From CAYLPJ01 sp964385465 (GTDB taxonomy: Bacteria > Planctomycetota > Phycisphaerae > SM23-33): a stretch of DNA of 64,000 nucleotides. The position numbers were made by a program, and so were the translations under genes. Below are positions 24,766 through 33,111 of this stretch, in pieces. The stretch lies in the NCBI GenBank assembly GCA_964385465.1, contig CAYLPJ010000026.1, positions 1-64,000 of the forward strand. Reading direction: 5' to 3'. The notes below the pieces were generated by a model, which worked only from the letters and a program-made list of their open reading frames with translations, was not told the DNA's origin and made no database searches. The first letter of the stretch is position 1; the number at the start of each line of letters is the position of its first letter.

Positions 24766-25992
24766 TCAGTCGCTCAGCTCGACGACGCGCCCGGTGTCCA
24801 TGCTCTCGCGCGCGGCGAGGCCGAGCTGGACGGCGCGTCGGCCGTCGGCCCAGGTGGCCGCGGGGGTCTCGCCGTGTCGGCAGGAGCGGACGAAGGCGCG
24901 GAGCGCGCGGGCGTCGGCGCCGCCGTGCCCGCCGCGGGCCAACGAGCGGACATCGTACGTCCTGGCCGCCTTCGTCCCGCGGAAGCTCACGTGCACCTGC
25001 CCGGCGTCCGGCTCGGCCCGCAGCCCCCCCGCCGTGCCCAGCGCCGTCACCCACCGCCCGTTGATCTGCGGCGTGGTGGCCACGTTCAACGTGTGCGACG
25101 CCACCGCCCCGCCGTCGAACCGCACCGTCGCCGAGCCAAACTCGATCGTCTCGATGTCCCCGCGGTACAGGCAGGCGTCGGTGGGCAGGTAGCCCTCGGC
25201 CTCGCCCAGCTCCTGCCAGCGGCGGTAGAACGCCACCTGCTCGGCCGAGCCGCGCTCGCCGACCACCACCGTCTCCGGCGGCTGGTAGTCGTCGCACTCC
25301 CAGCGGAGGTCGCAGTCCCTGCACCGCTCGGCCGCGCCGGGCTTGGGCTGGAAGAGCTTGCGCCCGCCGACGGCGTAAACGCTGCGCGGCCGGCGGCCGG
25401 TCAGCCAGCACATCATGTCGAAGTCGTGGGCGCACTTGGTCAGCCAGAGCCCCCCGCCGACGGCGAGCAGGCGGTTCCACCGGCGGAAGTAGGTTCGCCC
25501 GCCGTAGTAGTACTCGCTGGTCTCCAGCGTCAGCAACTCGCCGATCTCGCCGGAGGCGACGATCTCGTGGATCACCTGCCAGTACGGCCCCATCCGCATG
25601 TTCTGGCCCATGAAGAACACGCCTTCAGCGGCCCGGGCCGCGGCGGCGATGCGGTCGCAGGATTCCACCGTCGTCGCCAGCGGCTTCTCGCAGTAGACGT
25701 GCAGCCCCAGGCCCAACGCGGGGACCGCGACGGCCTCGTGCGTCGCGTCGGGGGTGAACACCGCCACCGCTTCGGGGCCGGTCTTGTTCAGGCAGCTTTG
25801 GAGATCGGCGAAGCAGGGGACGTCCAGGCCGAAATGCTCGGCCGCCAGCTCGGCCCGGCCGGGAATGCTGTCGATCAGCCCCGCGATCTCGACCTCGGGC
25901 ACCTCGGCGAGGATGGTCCGCACCATGCCCACGCCGCGAAGCCCCATACCCGCGATGGCCGTCCGCAACGGCCTGTGCGTCTGCCCGTCCAT
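24766..25992 (-). CDS. Gfo/Idh/MocA family oxidoreductase
   Basis: A 408-residue NAD(P)-dependent oxidoreductase of the family that acts on sugars, inositols and similar polyols. The Rossmann glycine motif appears as AIAGMGLRGVG near residues 13-23, the cofactor-site EKPLATT near residues 103-109, and the catalytic-type lysine/histidine region KCAHDFDMMCWL near residues 189-200. An unusual cysteine cluster CRDCDLRWEC near residue 230 may bind metal. There is no export signal, so it is cytoplasmic. The start at 25992 follows GGGAG at 6 bases. It is divergent from the degenerate receiver-GGDEF gene and has a TAGAAT -10-like box at 26037-26042. Confidence 0.9.
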   Translation of the reverse strand: MDGQTHRPLRTAIAGMGLRGVGMVRTILAEVPEVEIAGLIDSIPGRAELAAEHFGLDVPCFADLQSCLNKTGPEAVAVFTPDATHEAVAVPALGLGLHVYCEKPLATTVESCDRIAAAARAAEGVFFMGQNMRMGPYWQVIHEIVASGEIGELLTLETSEYYYGGRTYFRRWNRLLAVGGGLWLTKCAHDFDMMCWLTGRRPRSVYAVGGRKLFQPKPGAAERCRDCDLRWECDDYQPPETVVVGERGSAEQVAFYRRWQELGEAEGYLPTDACLYRGDIETIEFGSATVRFDGGAVASHTLNVATTPQINGRWVTALGTAGGLRAEPDAGQVHVSFRGTKAARTYDVRSLARGGHGGADARALRAFVRSCRHGETPAATWADGRRAVQLGLAARESMDTGRVVELSD

Positions 25993-26171
25993 GCCGATCT
26001 CCCTTGCATTGTTCCGCGTCCGCATCGGTTCCGGAGATTCTACCGCGCGACGTTGTGCTGGCCAGTATTGGCCGGGGCCCGGATCGTAACCGATATTTCC
26101 AGTGGCAAGGGAGACGGACCGACGGCCGCGCCCGTGTGGGGGGCCTCGCCGCAGACAAGGGAGGAAGGGAC

Positions 26172-27104
26172 GTGAATTCGGCCTACAAACAACCCGTGTT
26201 GGTGGTGGACGACAACGCGGAATCCGCCGACCGGCTTCGCTGCGCTCTGGAGGCACAGGACTACCCGGTGACCGTCGCGACCGACGTGGAGGAGGCGGCC
26301 CGGGGGGCGGTGGAAGCCCGGCCTCACGTGGTGCTCGCCCGCGCGGCCATGCAGCCGACGAGCGGCTTCGATCTGTGCCGCACGCTGAAAGCCGAGCCGG
26401 ATACGCGCGACATTCCGGTGATCTTCCTGGTTGGGGAGGACGATCCGATCGACCGCGCCCACGGTCTGGCGATCGGCGGGTTGGACTACCTGCCGCTGCC
26501 GTTCGACGAGGTCGAGCTCCGCGCCCGCGTGGCGACGGCGCTTCGCCTGAAGGAGCTGACCGACGAGCTTCGCAACCCGACGATGCGGGACCCGCTGACC
26601 GGCCTGCTGAACCGAGCGTTCTTCGTCGAGCAGTTCGAGCGGGAGTGCAACCGCTCGCGGCGGTACGACACACTGTTCGCGCTGGTGATCGTGGACGTCG
26701 ACGCCTTCCGGCAGATCAATGCCGACAGCGGCATCGAGGCCGGCGACCACGTGCTGACCGAGCTGGCGACCGTCCTGGAGGAGCAGACGCGGGAGAGCGA
26801 CCTCGTCGCCCGCTGGGGCAGCAACGAGTTCATCGTCCTGCTGCCCGAGGGCAACCTGCCGCAGGCGATCGGCTTCGCCAAGAAACTCCGCCGCGCGGTC
26901 ATCGAGCACGGGTTCCAACACGGCGAGGTCGAGCTGGCCCCCACGGTGAGCATCGGCGTGGCCTCCCGGCAGAACATCGGCGGGCGCGACCCCGGCGACC
27001 TGCTCAAGCTCGCCCACGCCTGCCTCCTCAACGCCAAGAAGGCCGGCGGGGACTGCGTGTACTACTTCACGTGCGGAGAGTTCAACGCCGTCCGTCAGAC
27101 CTGA
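26172..27104 (+). CDS. Degenerate receiver-GGDEF protein, probable c-di-GMP effector
   Basis: A 310-residue PleD-like protein with a receiver (residues about 8-125) and a GGDEF domain (about 140-300). In the receiver the acidic pair Asp13-Asp14 is present, but the phospho-accepting Asp is replaced by Arg57 (VVLARAAMQP), the conserved Thr by Val87 and the conserved Lys by Leu109. In the second domain the GG(D/E)EF loop reads GSNEF (216-220). The inhibitory I-site RESD (207-210) stands at the normal five-residue distance and is intact. It is therefore unlikely to be phosphorylated in the usual way or to make c-di-GMP, but it could bind it. GTG start with GAGGAAGGG upstream. Compare the intact relative at 62810. 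Confidence 0.88.
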   Translation: MNSAYKQPVLVVDDNAESADRLRCALEAQDYPVTVATDVEEAARGAVEARPHVVLARAAMQPTSGFDLCRTLKAEPDTRDIPVIFLVGEDDPIDRAHGLAIGGLDYLPLPFDEVELRARVATALRLKELTDELRNPTMRDPLTGLLNRAFFVEQFERECNRSRRYDTLFALVIVDVDAFRQINADSGIEAGDHVLTELATVLEEQTRESDLVARWGSNEFIVLLPEGNLPQAIGFAKKLRRAVIEHGFQHGEVELAPTVSIGVASRQNIGGRDPGDLLKLAHACLLNAKKAGGDCVYYFTCGEFNAVRQT

Positions 27105-28866
27105 CCGCCAGGTCCGCCTCGCCGAGCAGCTCCAGCAACCGACGACAGCCCCCGGGCGGCGCCGAGCCGGTCTCGGCCTCGGCCAGGCGGTCCAGCGCCT
27201 CCGGCGGCCGCCGGCCGTCGCACCAGCACAGCGCGGCGTTCTGGGCGGCGCTCCAGCGCCCCAGGCCCGCCGTTCGCTCCGGCGGGAGCGTCTCCAGCGT
27301 GCAGGTCCCCCACGCGGTTCGTTCCCATGCCGGCCCGTGGGTGGGCAGGTCGTCCAACGGCGGGGCGTTGGGCGGGATGAACTCGTTCGCCGCCGGCATG
27401 TAGAGCGGCAGGGAGACCTTCAAGCGGCCCAGGTCCCGGAGCGCCCGCCCGGCCGCCCAGAGGCGAAGTCGCCGTGCCTGCCCTTCGCTGCCGGCGATCA
27501 TGTGATCGTCCATCCATCGCACCATACCGGGCAGCGCGGCCGTCGCGAGGCGGTTGTCCATGGCCGCGACCGCGTAGGCCCACCCGGCGGCAACGAGCGT
27601 GGCCGCGTGCAGCGAAACACCCCGGCAGACGGCGGGCGTGTCGGCGGAGGAGTGATAGCCAGTGCAGTCGGAGCTGGTTCCCAACCATAGCGTGGGCACG
27701 CCACAGTGGGGATCGGCGATCATGTCGTCGCTGCACGGCGGCTCGCAGTCACTTGCGGCGTGCCACGTCCCCCGCGACCGCTCGGCGGCGATGCGGGCCA
27801 GCTCCCCGGCCAACGGCCAGATGAACGAGGGCTTCGCCAACGGGCCGTAGTGCACGTACACGGGGTGCTGCGGATCGGTGACGTCGCCGACGCTGTCGAT
27901 GTTCATCCCGGCGACGGCGCGGGCGAGCAGCTCCGGCTGCTCGGTCGCGAAGGCCAGCATCCCCAGGCACTCGGCGGTGAGGATCACGCGAATGCCGCAC
28001 CGGGGGCGCGGCAGCACCCCCTCGCCGATCAGCCGCCCCAGCACCGTAAGCGCCTCGACGCAGGTGCTGGCGCCGCTTGCATTGTCGTGGGCGCCCTGCT
28101 CGCACGCGTGCCCGAACAGCCAGACCTCCCGCGAGGTGTCACGCCCCGGCAGCAGGCCCGTGACGCACTGGTTGACGCCCGCGTACAGGCGCGCCTCGCA
28201 GCGGCCGGTCAGCTCCACCGGGCCGGCGGCGGCCAGGCGGCGCCGCAGCTTCGCCCCGGCCGCGGGGGAAAGGCTAAAGCCCGGCAGCACGCGGTCGGCC
28301 GCGCGGAAGTACCACCCGGCGGGGCCGTCCGCCCACGTGTTGCACCACTTGACGGTGTGCTCGTCGGCACCGCGGGTTGGGTTGAGGTAGTCGCTGACGA
28401 CCGCCACCGGCCGGGCCGAGGCCAGCCGCTCCTTCATCTCCCGCGGCGGGCGCGAGGTGAGGACGTAGCGCCCGGCGACGGCGGCGGGGTCGATGGGCTC
28501 CATGGCGTCACCGTCGACGACCTCGGCCGTCGTCTCCGCCAGGGGGCCGGACCAGAACACCACGTTGGTCGGGCAGTCGCGGCGGTCGGCGAGGACCTCG
28601 GCGCCCAAGCTCAGGCGTGCGTCGGGGCAATCCCAGGCGAGCTGCGCCGTCCAGTCCTGCCACCGCGTCCGCCCGTCGGCGGCATACTCGAAGAGGCGGA
28701 CGTCGTCCATGCCGGCTTGTCGGAGGGCGTCGGCGGCAAGTTCGGCGGCGCGGCGCTGCTTCGGCGTGTCGAAGTACCGCTCCAGCTCCCAGAGCGCGAC
28801 CAGCAACTCGCGATGGCGGGCAGGCTCGCATGCTCCGGCGATCGTCTCGACGAGGGATTCCAGCAC
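27082..28866 (-). CDS. M28-type metallopeptidase-like protein
   Basis: A 594-residue protein resembling zinc aminopeptidases of family M28, with an inserted region (about 90-230) that looks like a protease-associated lid. The candidate metal ligands are in order: GHACEQGAHDNASGAS near residues 263-278 (His and Asp), the segment LTAECLGM where M28 usually has Glu-Glu, then MNIDSVGD, and a terminal GYHSSADTP. The Glu-Cys in place of Glu-Glu is unusual and may alter metal binding. No signal peptide. It begins with GTG and has GGAG about 8 bases upstream. It lies 11 bases after the serine-hydrolase gene, so the two are probably co-transcribed. Its 3' end overlaps the receiver-GGDEF gene by 23 bases (convergent). 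Confidence 0.78.
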   Translation of the reverse strand: MLESLVETIAGACEPARHRELLVALWELERYFDTPKQRRAAELAADALRQAGMDDVRLFEYAADGRTRWQDWTAQLAWDCPDARLSLGAEVLADRRDCPTNVVFWSGPLAETTAEVVDGDAMEPIDPAAVAGRYVLTSRPPREMKERLASARPVAVVSDYLNPTRGADEHTVKWCNTWADGPAGWYFRAADRVLPGFSLSPAAGAKLRRRLAAAGPVELTGRCEARLYAGVNQCVTGLLPGRDTSREVWLFGHACEQGAHDNASGASTCVEALTVLGRLIGEGVLPRPRCGIRVILTAECLGMLAFATEQPELLARAVAGMNIDSVGDVTDPQHPVYVHYGPLAKPSFIWPLAGELARIAAERSRGTWHAASDCEPPCSDDMIADPHCGVPTLWLGTSSDCTGYHSSADTPAVCRGVSLHAATLVAAGWAYAVAAMDNRLATAALPGMVRWMDDHMIAGSEGQARRLRLWAAGRALRDLGRLKVSLPLYMPAANEFIPPNAPPLDDLPTHGPAWERTAWGTCTLETLPPERTAGLGRWSAAQNAALCWCDGRRPPEALDRLAEAETGSAPPGGCRRLLELLGEADLAVRSDGRR

Positions 28867-28877
28867 GACCGGGGCTC

Positions 28878-30911
28878 CTACCGTAGCGCCAGCACGCCCT
28901 TGCGGACGGCGAAGCTGTCGTCCCCGGAGAAGACCAGATGAACGGTCCGCCCGTCGGGGCTCATCCACTTGGTGGGCAGGCAGGCGGCCTCGCCGGGGTC
29001 GATGTCCCACGCGTCCGTTCGCCAGGCGACGGTCCAGGGCCCCCACGGCTCGGGCGCCTGCCAGACGATCAGCCCCCCGCGTTTCATGGCGGTCGTGTGC
29101 GTCCAGAGGTAGCGCTTCAGCGGGGCGTTGTAGCTGACCCCGCCGCGGTAGCACTTGCCCGGGCACTCCAGCACCGCCCCGCGATCGCGGACGTGCCCGC
29201 TCCAGACGGCCCCGCCCTCGCCGTCCCGGCGGACGAAGAACTCGTACGCGTCGCGGCGGCGGATGCGGTCGGCCGGCACGCGGGCGAGGATCATCCGGTC
29301 CGACGGCTTGTAGGCGGTCTCGCCGTCGAAAGACGCGATGTAGACGTACGCGTCGCGGGCGCCGGCGCAGTCGCGCCCGAAGTTCACGAATGTCGGATGG
29401 GCCAGCCCCCGCTCGAACCGCCAGTCGGCCCACTGCCACGTCCAGCCGTGGTCGGCCGACCAGGCGAGCTGCGAGAGCTTCGCGTTGCGGACGAGCATGT
29501 AGAGCACGCCGTCGAGGCAGAGCAGGCCGCTGGCTTTCTTGCCGCGTCGCCCGTCGCCGAGCTGCTCGCCGGTCGGCGTGCGGACGTTGACGCCGCGGAA
29601 GGCGTCCGGCGGGCCCTCGATCCGCGCCACGCCCAGGCTGAGCTTTCGCTTCGTCCGCGGGCGAAAGCCCCACCCGTCGCCCCAGGCGGTGTACTGGTGC
29701 CCGTCGTCGGCCCAGGTCATCGGCCAGTTGTCGCTGCCGCGGGCCTTGCGGACGACCGTCTCCGACGGGGCCCACTCGATCGAAGCGATCTCCCCCTCCG
29801 CCGGCTCCTTCGTGGCGCCGCGGTCACCGGCCGGGCCCTTCGCGGCCGGGGGCTTGCGGCCCCGCACGGCCGCGACGATCGGGTCGAAGAACGGCGCGAG
29901 CTTGTCGTACACCGCCCCGCGGGCCGGCTTCCAGCTTCGCCCGGCGCGGGCGGCAACGACATCCAGGCTTGGGATCACGAGGATGAGGCTGTCGTAGAGC
30001 CCCCAGGACCAGTACGCGTCGCGCGGGACGTTCTTCAGGGTGCCGTCCGCGTTGTTCCACCACAGCAGGCCGTAATGGTCCGACGCGTCGGGGTGGGTCT
30101 TCTCGCGGACGACCTCCAGCCCGCGGAGCGCCTCGGGCGTCCGCCCGCAGGCGTCGACGAACTCCGCCGGGATGAGCTGCTCGCCGTTCCACTTGCCGCC
30201 GCGGAGATAGAGCTGCCCGATCCGCGCCATCGCCCGGACGTTCGCCGAGATGCCGCTGCCGAACTCCCGCCGCATCACGCCCGCGATCTTCTTCGGGCGA
30301 TAACTGTTCGACCGCCACGTCAGGTCCTTGGGCGTGATGCCCAGCCGCTTGAAGACCCGGTCGAACAGCAGGTCGCGGACGTCCTTGGCGTAGGCCAGCG
30401 TGACGCACTCGGCCAGCCAGTTGGGGCCGCTGTCGCTGTAGGACCACTTCGTCCCGGGGCGGAAGAGCAACTTCTTCGACCCGCCGCCCTTGTCGTATCC
30501 GGCCGTCTGGGTGGCGAGGTGGAATATGGTGATCTCCTCGACCCACTTCTCGGCCCCGCCCCCGTCGCCGGTGCCGGCGATCTCCGGGTGGTGCTTGCGG
30601 GCCTTGTCGGCCAGGGCGATCTTGCCGTCGGCGACCGCCAGGCCCAACGCCGTGACGCCGATCGCCTTCGTGCTGCTCTTGAGCCCGTAGCGCCGCTTCG
30701 GGTCGCCCCATTCCATCACGCACGCGCCCTTGCGGAGGATGCAGCCGGAGCCGTGGGCGGACAAGGCATAGTCGCGGGCCTGCGCAAGCGGAGCGGCGTC
30801 CATGCCGACGTCACCCGGGCGGGCCGTCCGCCAGCCGTCGCCGTGAAGGTCCGGCGCGTCCGCCGCCGTCGCCAGAACCGCCGTCCAGAGCAGCACGCCC
30901 GTCGCCGTCAT
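28878..30911 (-). CDS. Serine hydrolase (beta-lactamase-like) fused to a propeller-like C-terminus
   Basis: A 677-residue exported protein with signal MTATGVLLWTAVLATAADA. Residues about 30-370 are a class C beta-lactamase/esterase-type domain: the nucleophile motif SSTKAIG (Ser-X-X-Lys), YSDSGPNW where the second Tyr motif is expected, and a late GLYDSLILVIPSLD. Residues about 395-677 form a second domain with beta-strand repeats ending in W or Asp-rich turns (LAWSADHGWTWQWADW, GPWTVAWRTDAWDIDPG). It resembles BNR/sialidase-like or DUF4185 propellers. The fusion suggests a surface esterase or amidase acting on glycans. GAGAGG is 6 bases ahead of the start. The M28 gene follows closely. Confidence 0.82.
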   Translation of the reverse strand: MTATGVLLWTAVLATAADAPDLHGDGWRTARPGDVGMDAAPLAQARDYALSAHGSGCILRKGACVMEWGDPKRRYGLKSSTKAIGVTALGLAVADGKIALADKARKHHPEIAGTGDGGGAEKWVEEITIFHLATQTAGYDKGGGSKKLLFRPGTKWSYSDSGPNWLAECVTLAYAKDVRDLLFDRVFKRLGITPKDLTWRSNSYRPKKIAGVMRREFGSGISANVRAMARIGQLYLRGGKWNGEQLIPAEFVDACGRTPEALRGLEVVREKTHPDASDHYGLLWWNNADGTLKNVPRDAYWSWGLYDSLILVIPSLDVVAARAGRSWKPARGAVYDKLAPFFDPIVAAVRGRKPPAAKGPAGDRGATKEPAEGEIASIEWAPSETVVRKARGSDNWPMTWADDGHQYTAWGDGWGFRPRTKRKLSLGVARIEGPPDAFRGVNVRTPTGEQLGDGRRGKKASGLLCLDGVLYMLVRNAKLSQLAWSADHGWTWQWADWRFERGLAHPTFVNFGRDCAGARDAYVYIASFDGETAYKPSDRMILARVPADRIRRRDAYEFFVRRDGEGGAVWSGHVRDRGAVLECPGKCYRGGVSYNAPLKRYLWTHTTAMKRGGLIVWQAPEPWGPWTVAWRTDAWDIDPGEAACLPTKWMSPDGRTVHLVFSGDDSFAVRKGVLALR

Positions 30912-31016
30912 GTGGCACCTCTCGATGATCCGCCATCCGCCGGCCGGGGATGCGGGCGGTTTTCCCGGCATCCGCACGGTTGCCCGACGGTTTCATACCA
31001 GTAGGCTGGAGAAGAC

Positions 31017-31880
31017 ATGTCTCATCCTATCCAACGAGCACTGTCGGCGGGAGTCGCGGCCTTTGCGGCGCTGATGGCCTGCGGCTGCGACCGACCGGAG
31101 GCCGGGCCGACAACGAGGCCGACGCGACCGCCCGCAACGCGGCAGGCGAGCCCGGCCCCGCCGACCGAGCCCGGCGAGACGATCACGAACTCTCTCGGCA
31201 TGCGCCTGGCGTACGTGCCGGCCGGAGAGTACGTCATCGGCAGCGAGGTTTCCGAGCCCGGGCGGCACCACGACGAGGGCGTCCGCCGCGTGCGGATCAC
31301 GCGCGGGTTCTACCTCGGTGTCACGGAGGTCACGCAGGCCCAGTGGGGGCGCCTGATGAGCCAGGACCGCAGCGAGGTCACCGGGCCGGACCTGCCGGTG
31401 ACGAAGGTCTCCTGGTCCAAGGCCGTCGCGTTCTGCCGCAAGCTCTCCGAGGCCGAGGGGCGAACGGTCCGCCTGCCCACCGAGGCCGAGTGGGAGATCG
31501 CCTGCCGGGCCGGGGCCGCGACGCCGCCAACCGGCGAGGCGCTCGACGAACTCGCCTGGCACATGGACAACAGCGGGGGCGAGCCCCACCCCGTGGCCGC
31601 CATGAAGGCCAACGCCTGGGGGCTGTACGACATGCACGGCAACGTGGCCGAGTGGTGCGCGGACTTCTACGCCGCCTCCCGCCCCGCCGACGGCGTTGCC
31701 GACCCGACCGGCCCGGCGGAGGGCAAGGCACGGGTGGTCCGCGGCGGGTCGTTCGGGCACTTTCCGCGGGCCTGCCGCTGCGCCGCCCGCGCCAGCTACA
31801 ATCCCGCCTACGGGCTCCGCCGCGTGGGCTTCCGCGTGCTGATGGAAACCGATCCCCCAACCCAAGGGAGCAGACCATGA
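31017..31880 (+). CDS. FGE-sulfatase (SUMF1-fold) lipoprotein
   Basis: A 287-residue protein with an N-terminal signal and a Cys pair (LMACGC) that may be a lipobox, a Pro/Thr-rich linker, and a formylglycine-generating-enzyme-type domain from about residue 55: GMRLAYVPAGEYVIGS, FYLGVTEVTQAQWGRL, LPTEAEWEIACRAG, DMHGNVAEWCADFY, RVVRGGSF. True FGE has two active-site cysteines near the end; here the region reads GGSFGHFPRACRCAARASYN, so only the later Cys positions are matched. It is therefore unlikely to be a standard sulfatase maturase and more likely a binding or related C-type-lectin-like protein. Its stop overlaps the next start (ATGA). Confidence 0.85.
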   Translation: MSHPIQRALSAGVAAFAALMACGCDRPEAGPTTRPTRPPATRQASPAPPTEPGETITNSLGMRLAYVPAGEYVIGSEVSEPGRHHDEGVRRVRITRGFYLGVTEVTQAQWGRLMSQDRSEVTGPDLPVTKVSWSKAVAFCRKLSEAEGRTVRLPTEAEWEIACRAGAATPPTGEALDELAWHMDNSGGEPHPVAAMKANAWGLYDMHGNVAEWCADFYAASRPADGVADPTGPAEGKARVVRGGSFGHFPRACRCAARASYNPAYGLRRVGFRVLMETDPPTQGSRP

Positions 31881-33085
31881 CCCGAGACGCCAATCCTACC
31901 CGCCTGGCCCGGCGGGAGTTTCTCGTCGGCGCCGCGGCCGCCGGGGCGTTCACCATCCTCTCGCCGGACCGCGTCCGCGGCAGCGCCGCCAACTCGAAGC
32001 TCGCACTCGGCGTGATAGGCTGCGGGGGGCGGGGCAAGTGGATCACCGACCTGTTCGTCAAGCACGGCGGGTACAAGGTCGTCGCCGCCGGGGACTACTT
32101 CGAGGACCGCGTGAGGGCGTTCGGCAAGCGCTTCGGCGTGCCGGAAAGCCGCCAGTACACCGGGCTGTCGAACTGCAAGCGCCTCCTCGCCGGCGAACTG
32201 GACGCGGTCGCCATCGAGAGCCCGCCGTACTTCCACCCCGCACAGGCGGCCGCGGCGGTCGAGGCAGGCAAGCACGTCTACGTCGCCAAGCCCATCGCCG
32301 TGGACGCCCCCGGCTGCACGACCATCGGCGAGGCCGGGGCGGCGGCGACGAAGAAGAAGCTCGTATTCCTCGTGGACTTCCAGACCCGCGCCAATGCCTT
32401 CTACCGGGAGGCGGTCAAACGGGTGCACAACGGCGACATCGGGCGACTGGTCAACGGTACGGCGTTCTACTTCTGCGGCCTGCTGGGGGGCAAGAAGCTC
32501 CCCGACGACCCGGAGGCCCGCCTGCGGAAGTGGGTGCTGAGCAAGAAACTCTCCGGCGACATCATCACCGAACAGAACATCCATGCCCTCGACGTGATGG
32601 CGTGGATCGCCGACGCGGACCCGGCCGCCGCGTGCGGCACGTGCGGGCAGCGGGTACGTACCGGCGCCGAGACCACCAGCGACCACTTCAACCTGGTCTT
32701 CCAGTTTCCTCGCGGCGTGTCGGCGTCGTTCGCGTCCCGGCAGTGCGGCAAGGGGCCGGGGGGAATCTTCTGCACGATGTACGGCACGCACGGGACGATC
32801 GAAACGCAGTACGGAGGGGCCGTGAAGGTCCACGGCGACGCGCCGTATCCCGGCGGCACGACCGGGCCGATCTTCAAGCAGGGCGCGGCCGACAATATCG
32901 CCACCTTCCACAAGAGCATCGTCGAGGGCGTACACCACAACCCGACGGTCGCGCCGAGCGTGCGAAGCAACCTGACGACCATTCTGGGCCGCACGGCCGC
33001 GTATACCGGCAAGTCTGCAACGTGGTCGGAGATGATGCAGGCGGACGAGCGGATCGAGATCGACACCAAGGGGCTCACCGACTGA
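31877..33085 (+). CDS. Tat-exported Gfo/Idh/MocA family oxidoreductase
   Basis: A 402-residue NAD(P)-dependent oxidoreductase with a twin-arginine signal (RREFLVGAAAAGAF, Arg12-Arg13), so it is folded with its cofactor and exported. The Rossmann motif GVIGCGGRGKW is near residues 44-54, the cofactor-site AKPIAVDAP near residue 136 is a variant of EKP, and the HALDVMAWI helix near residue 237 is typical. Periplasmic members of this family with a tightly held cofactor are common in planctomycetes. The start overlaps the preceding stop by 4 bases (ATGA), and the DUF4838 gene follows after 26 bases, so this is an operon member. The substrate is probably a carbohydrate but is not known. Confidence 0.93.
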   Translation: MTRDANPTRLARREFLVGAAAAGAFTILSPDRVRGSAANSKLALGVIGCGGRGKWITDLFVKHGGYKVVAAGDYFEDRVRAFGKRFGVPESRQYTGLSNCKRLLAGELDAVAIESPPYFHPAQAAAAVEAGKHVYVAKPIAVDAPGCTTIGEAGAAATKKKLVFLVDFQTRANAFYREAVKRVHNGDIGRLVNGTAFYFCGLLGGKKLPDDPEARLRKWVLSKKLSGDIITEQNIHALDVMAWIADADPAAACGTCGQRVRTGAETTSDHFNLVFQFPRGVSASFASRQCGKGPGGIFCTMYGTHGTIETQYGGAVKVHGDAPYPGGTTGPIFKQGAADNIATFHKSIVEGVHHNPTVAPSVRSNLTTILGRTAAYTGKSATWSEMMQADERIEIDTKGLTD

Positions 33086-33111
33086 GCGTTTCTCCACACG
33101 AGGATTTGACC

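Noticed and set aside
31017..31880. Calling this a true formylglycine-generating enzyme
   Set aside because: Only part of the active-site cysteine pair is present, so maturase activity is not supported.
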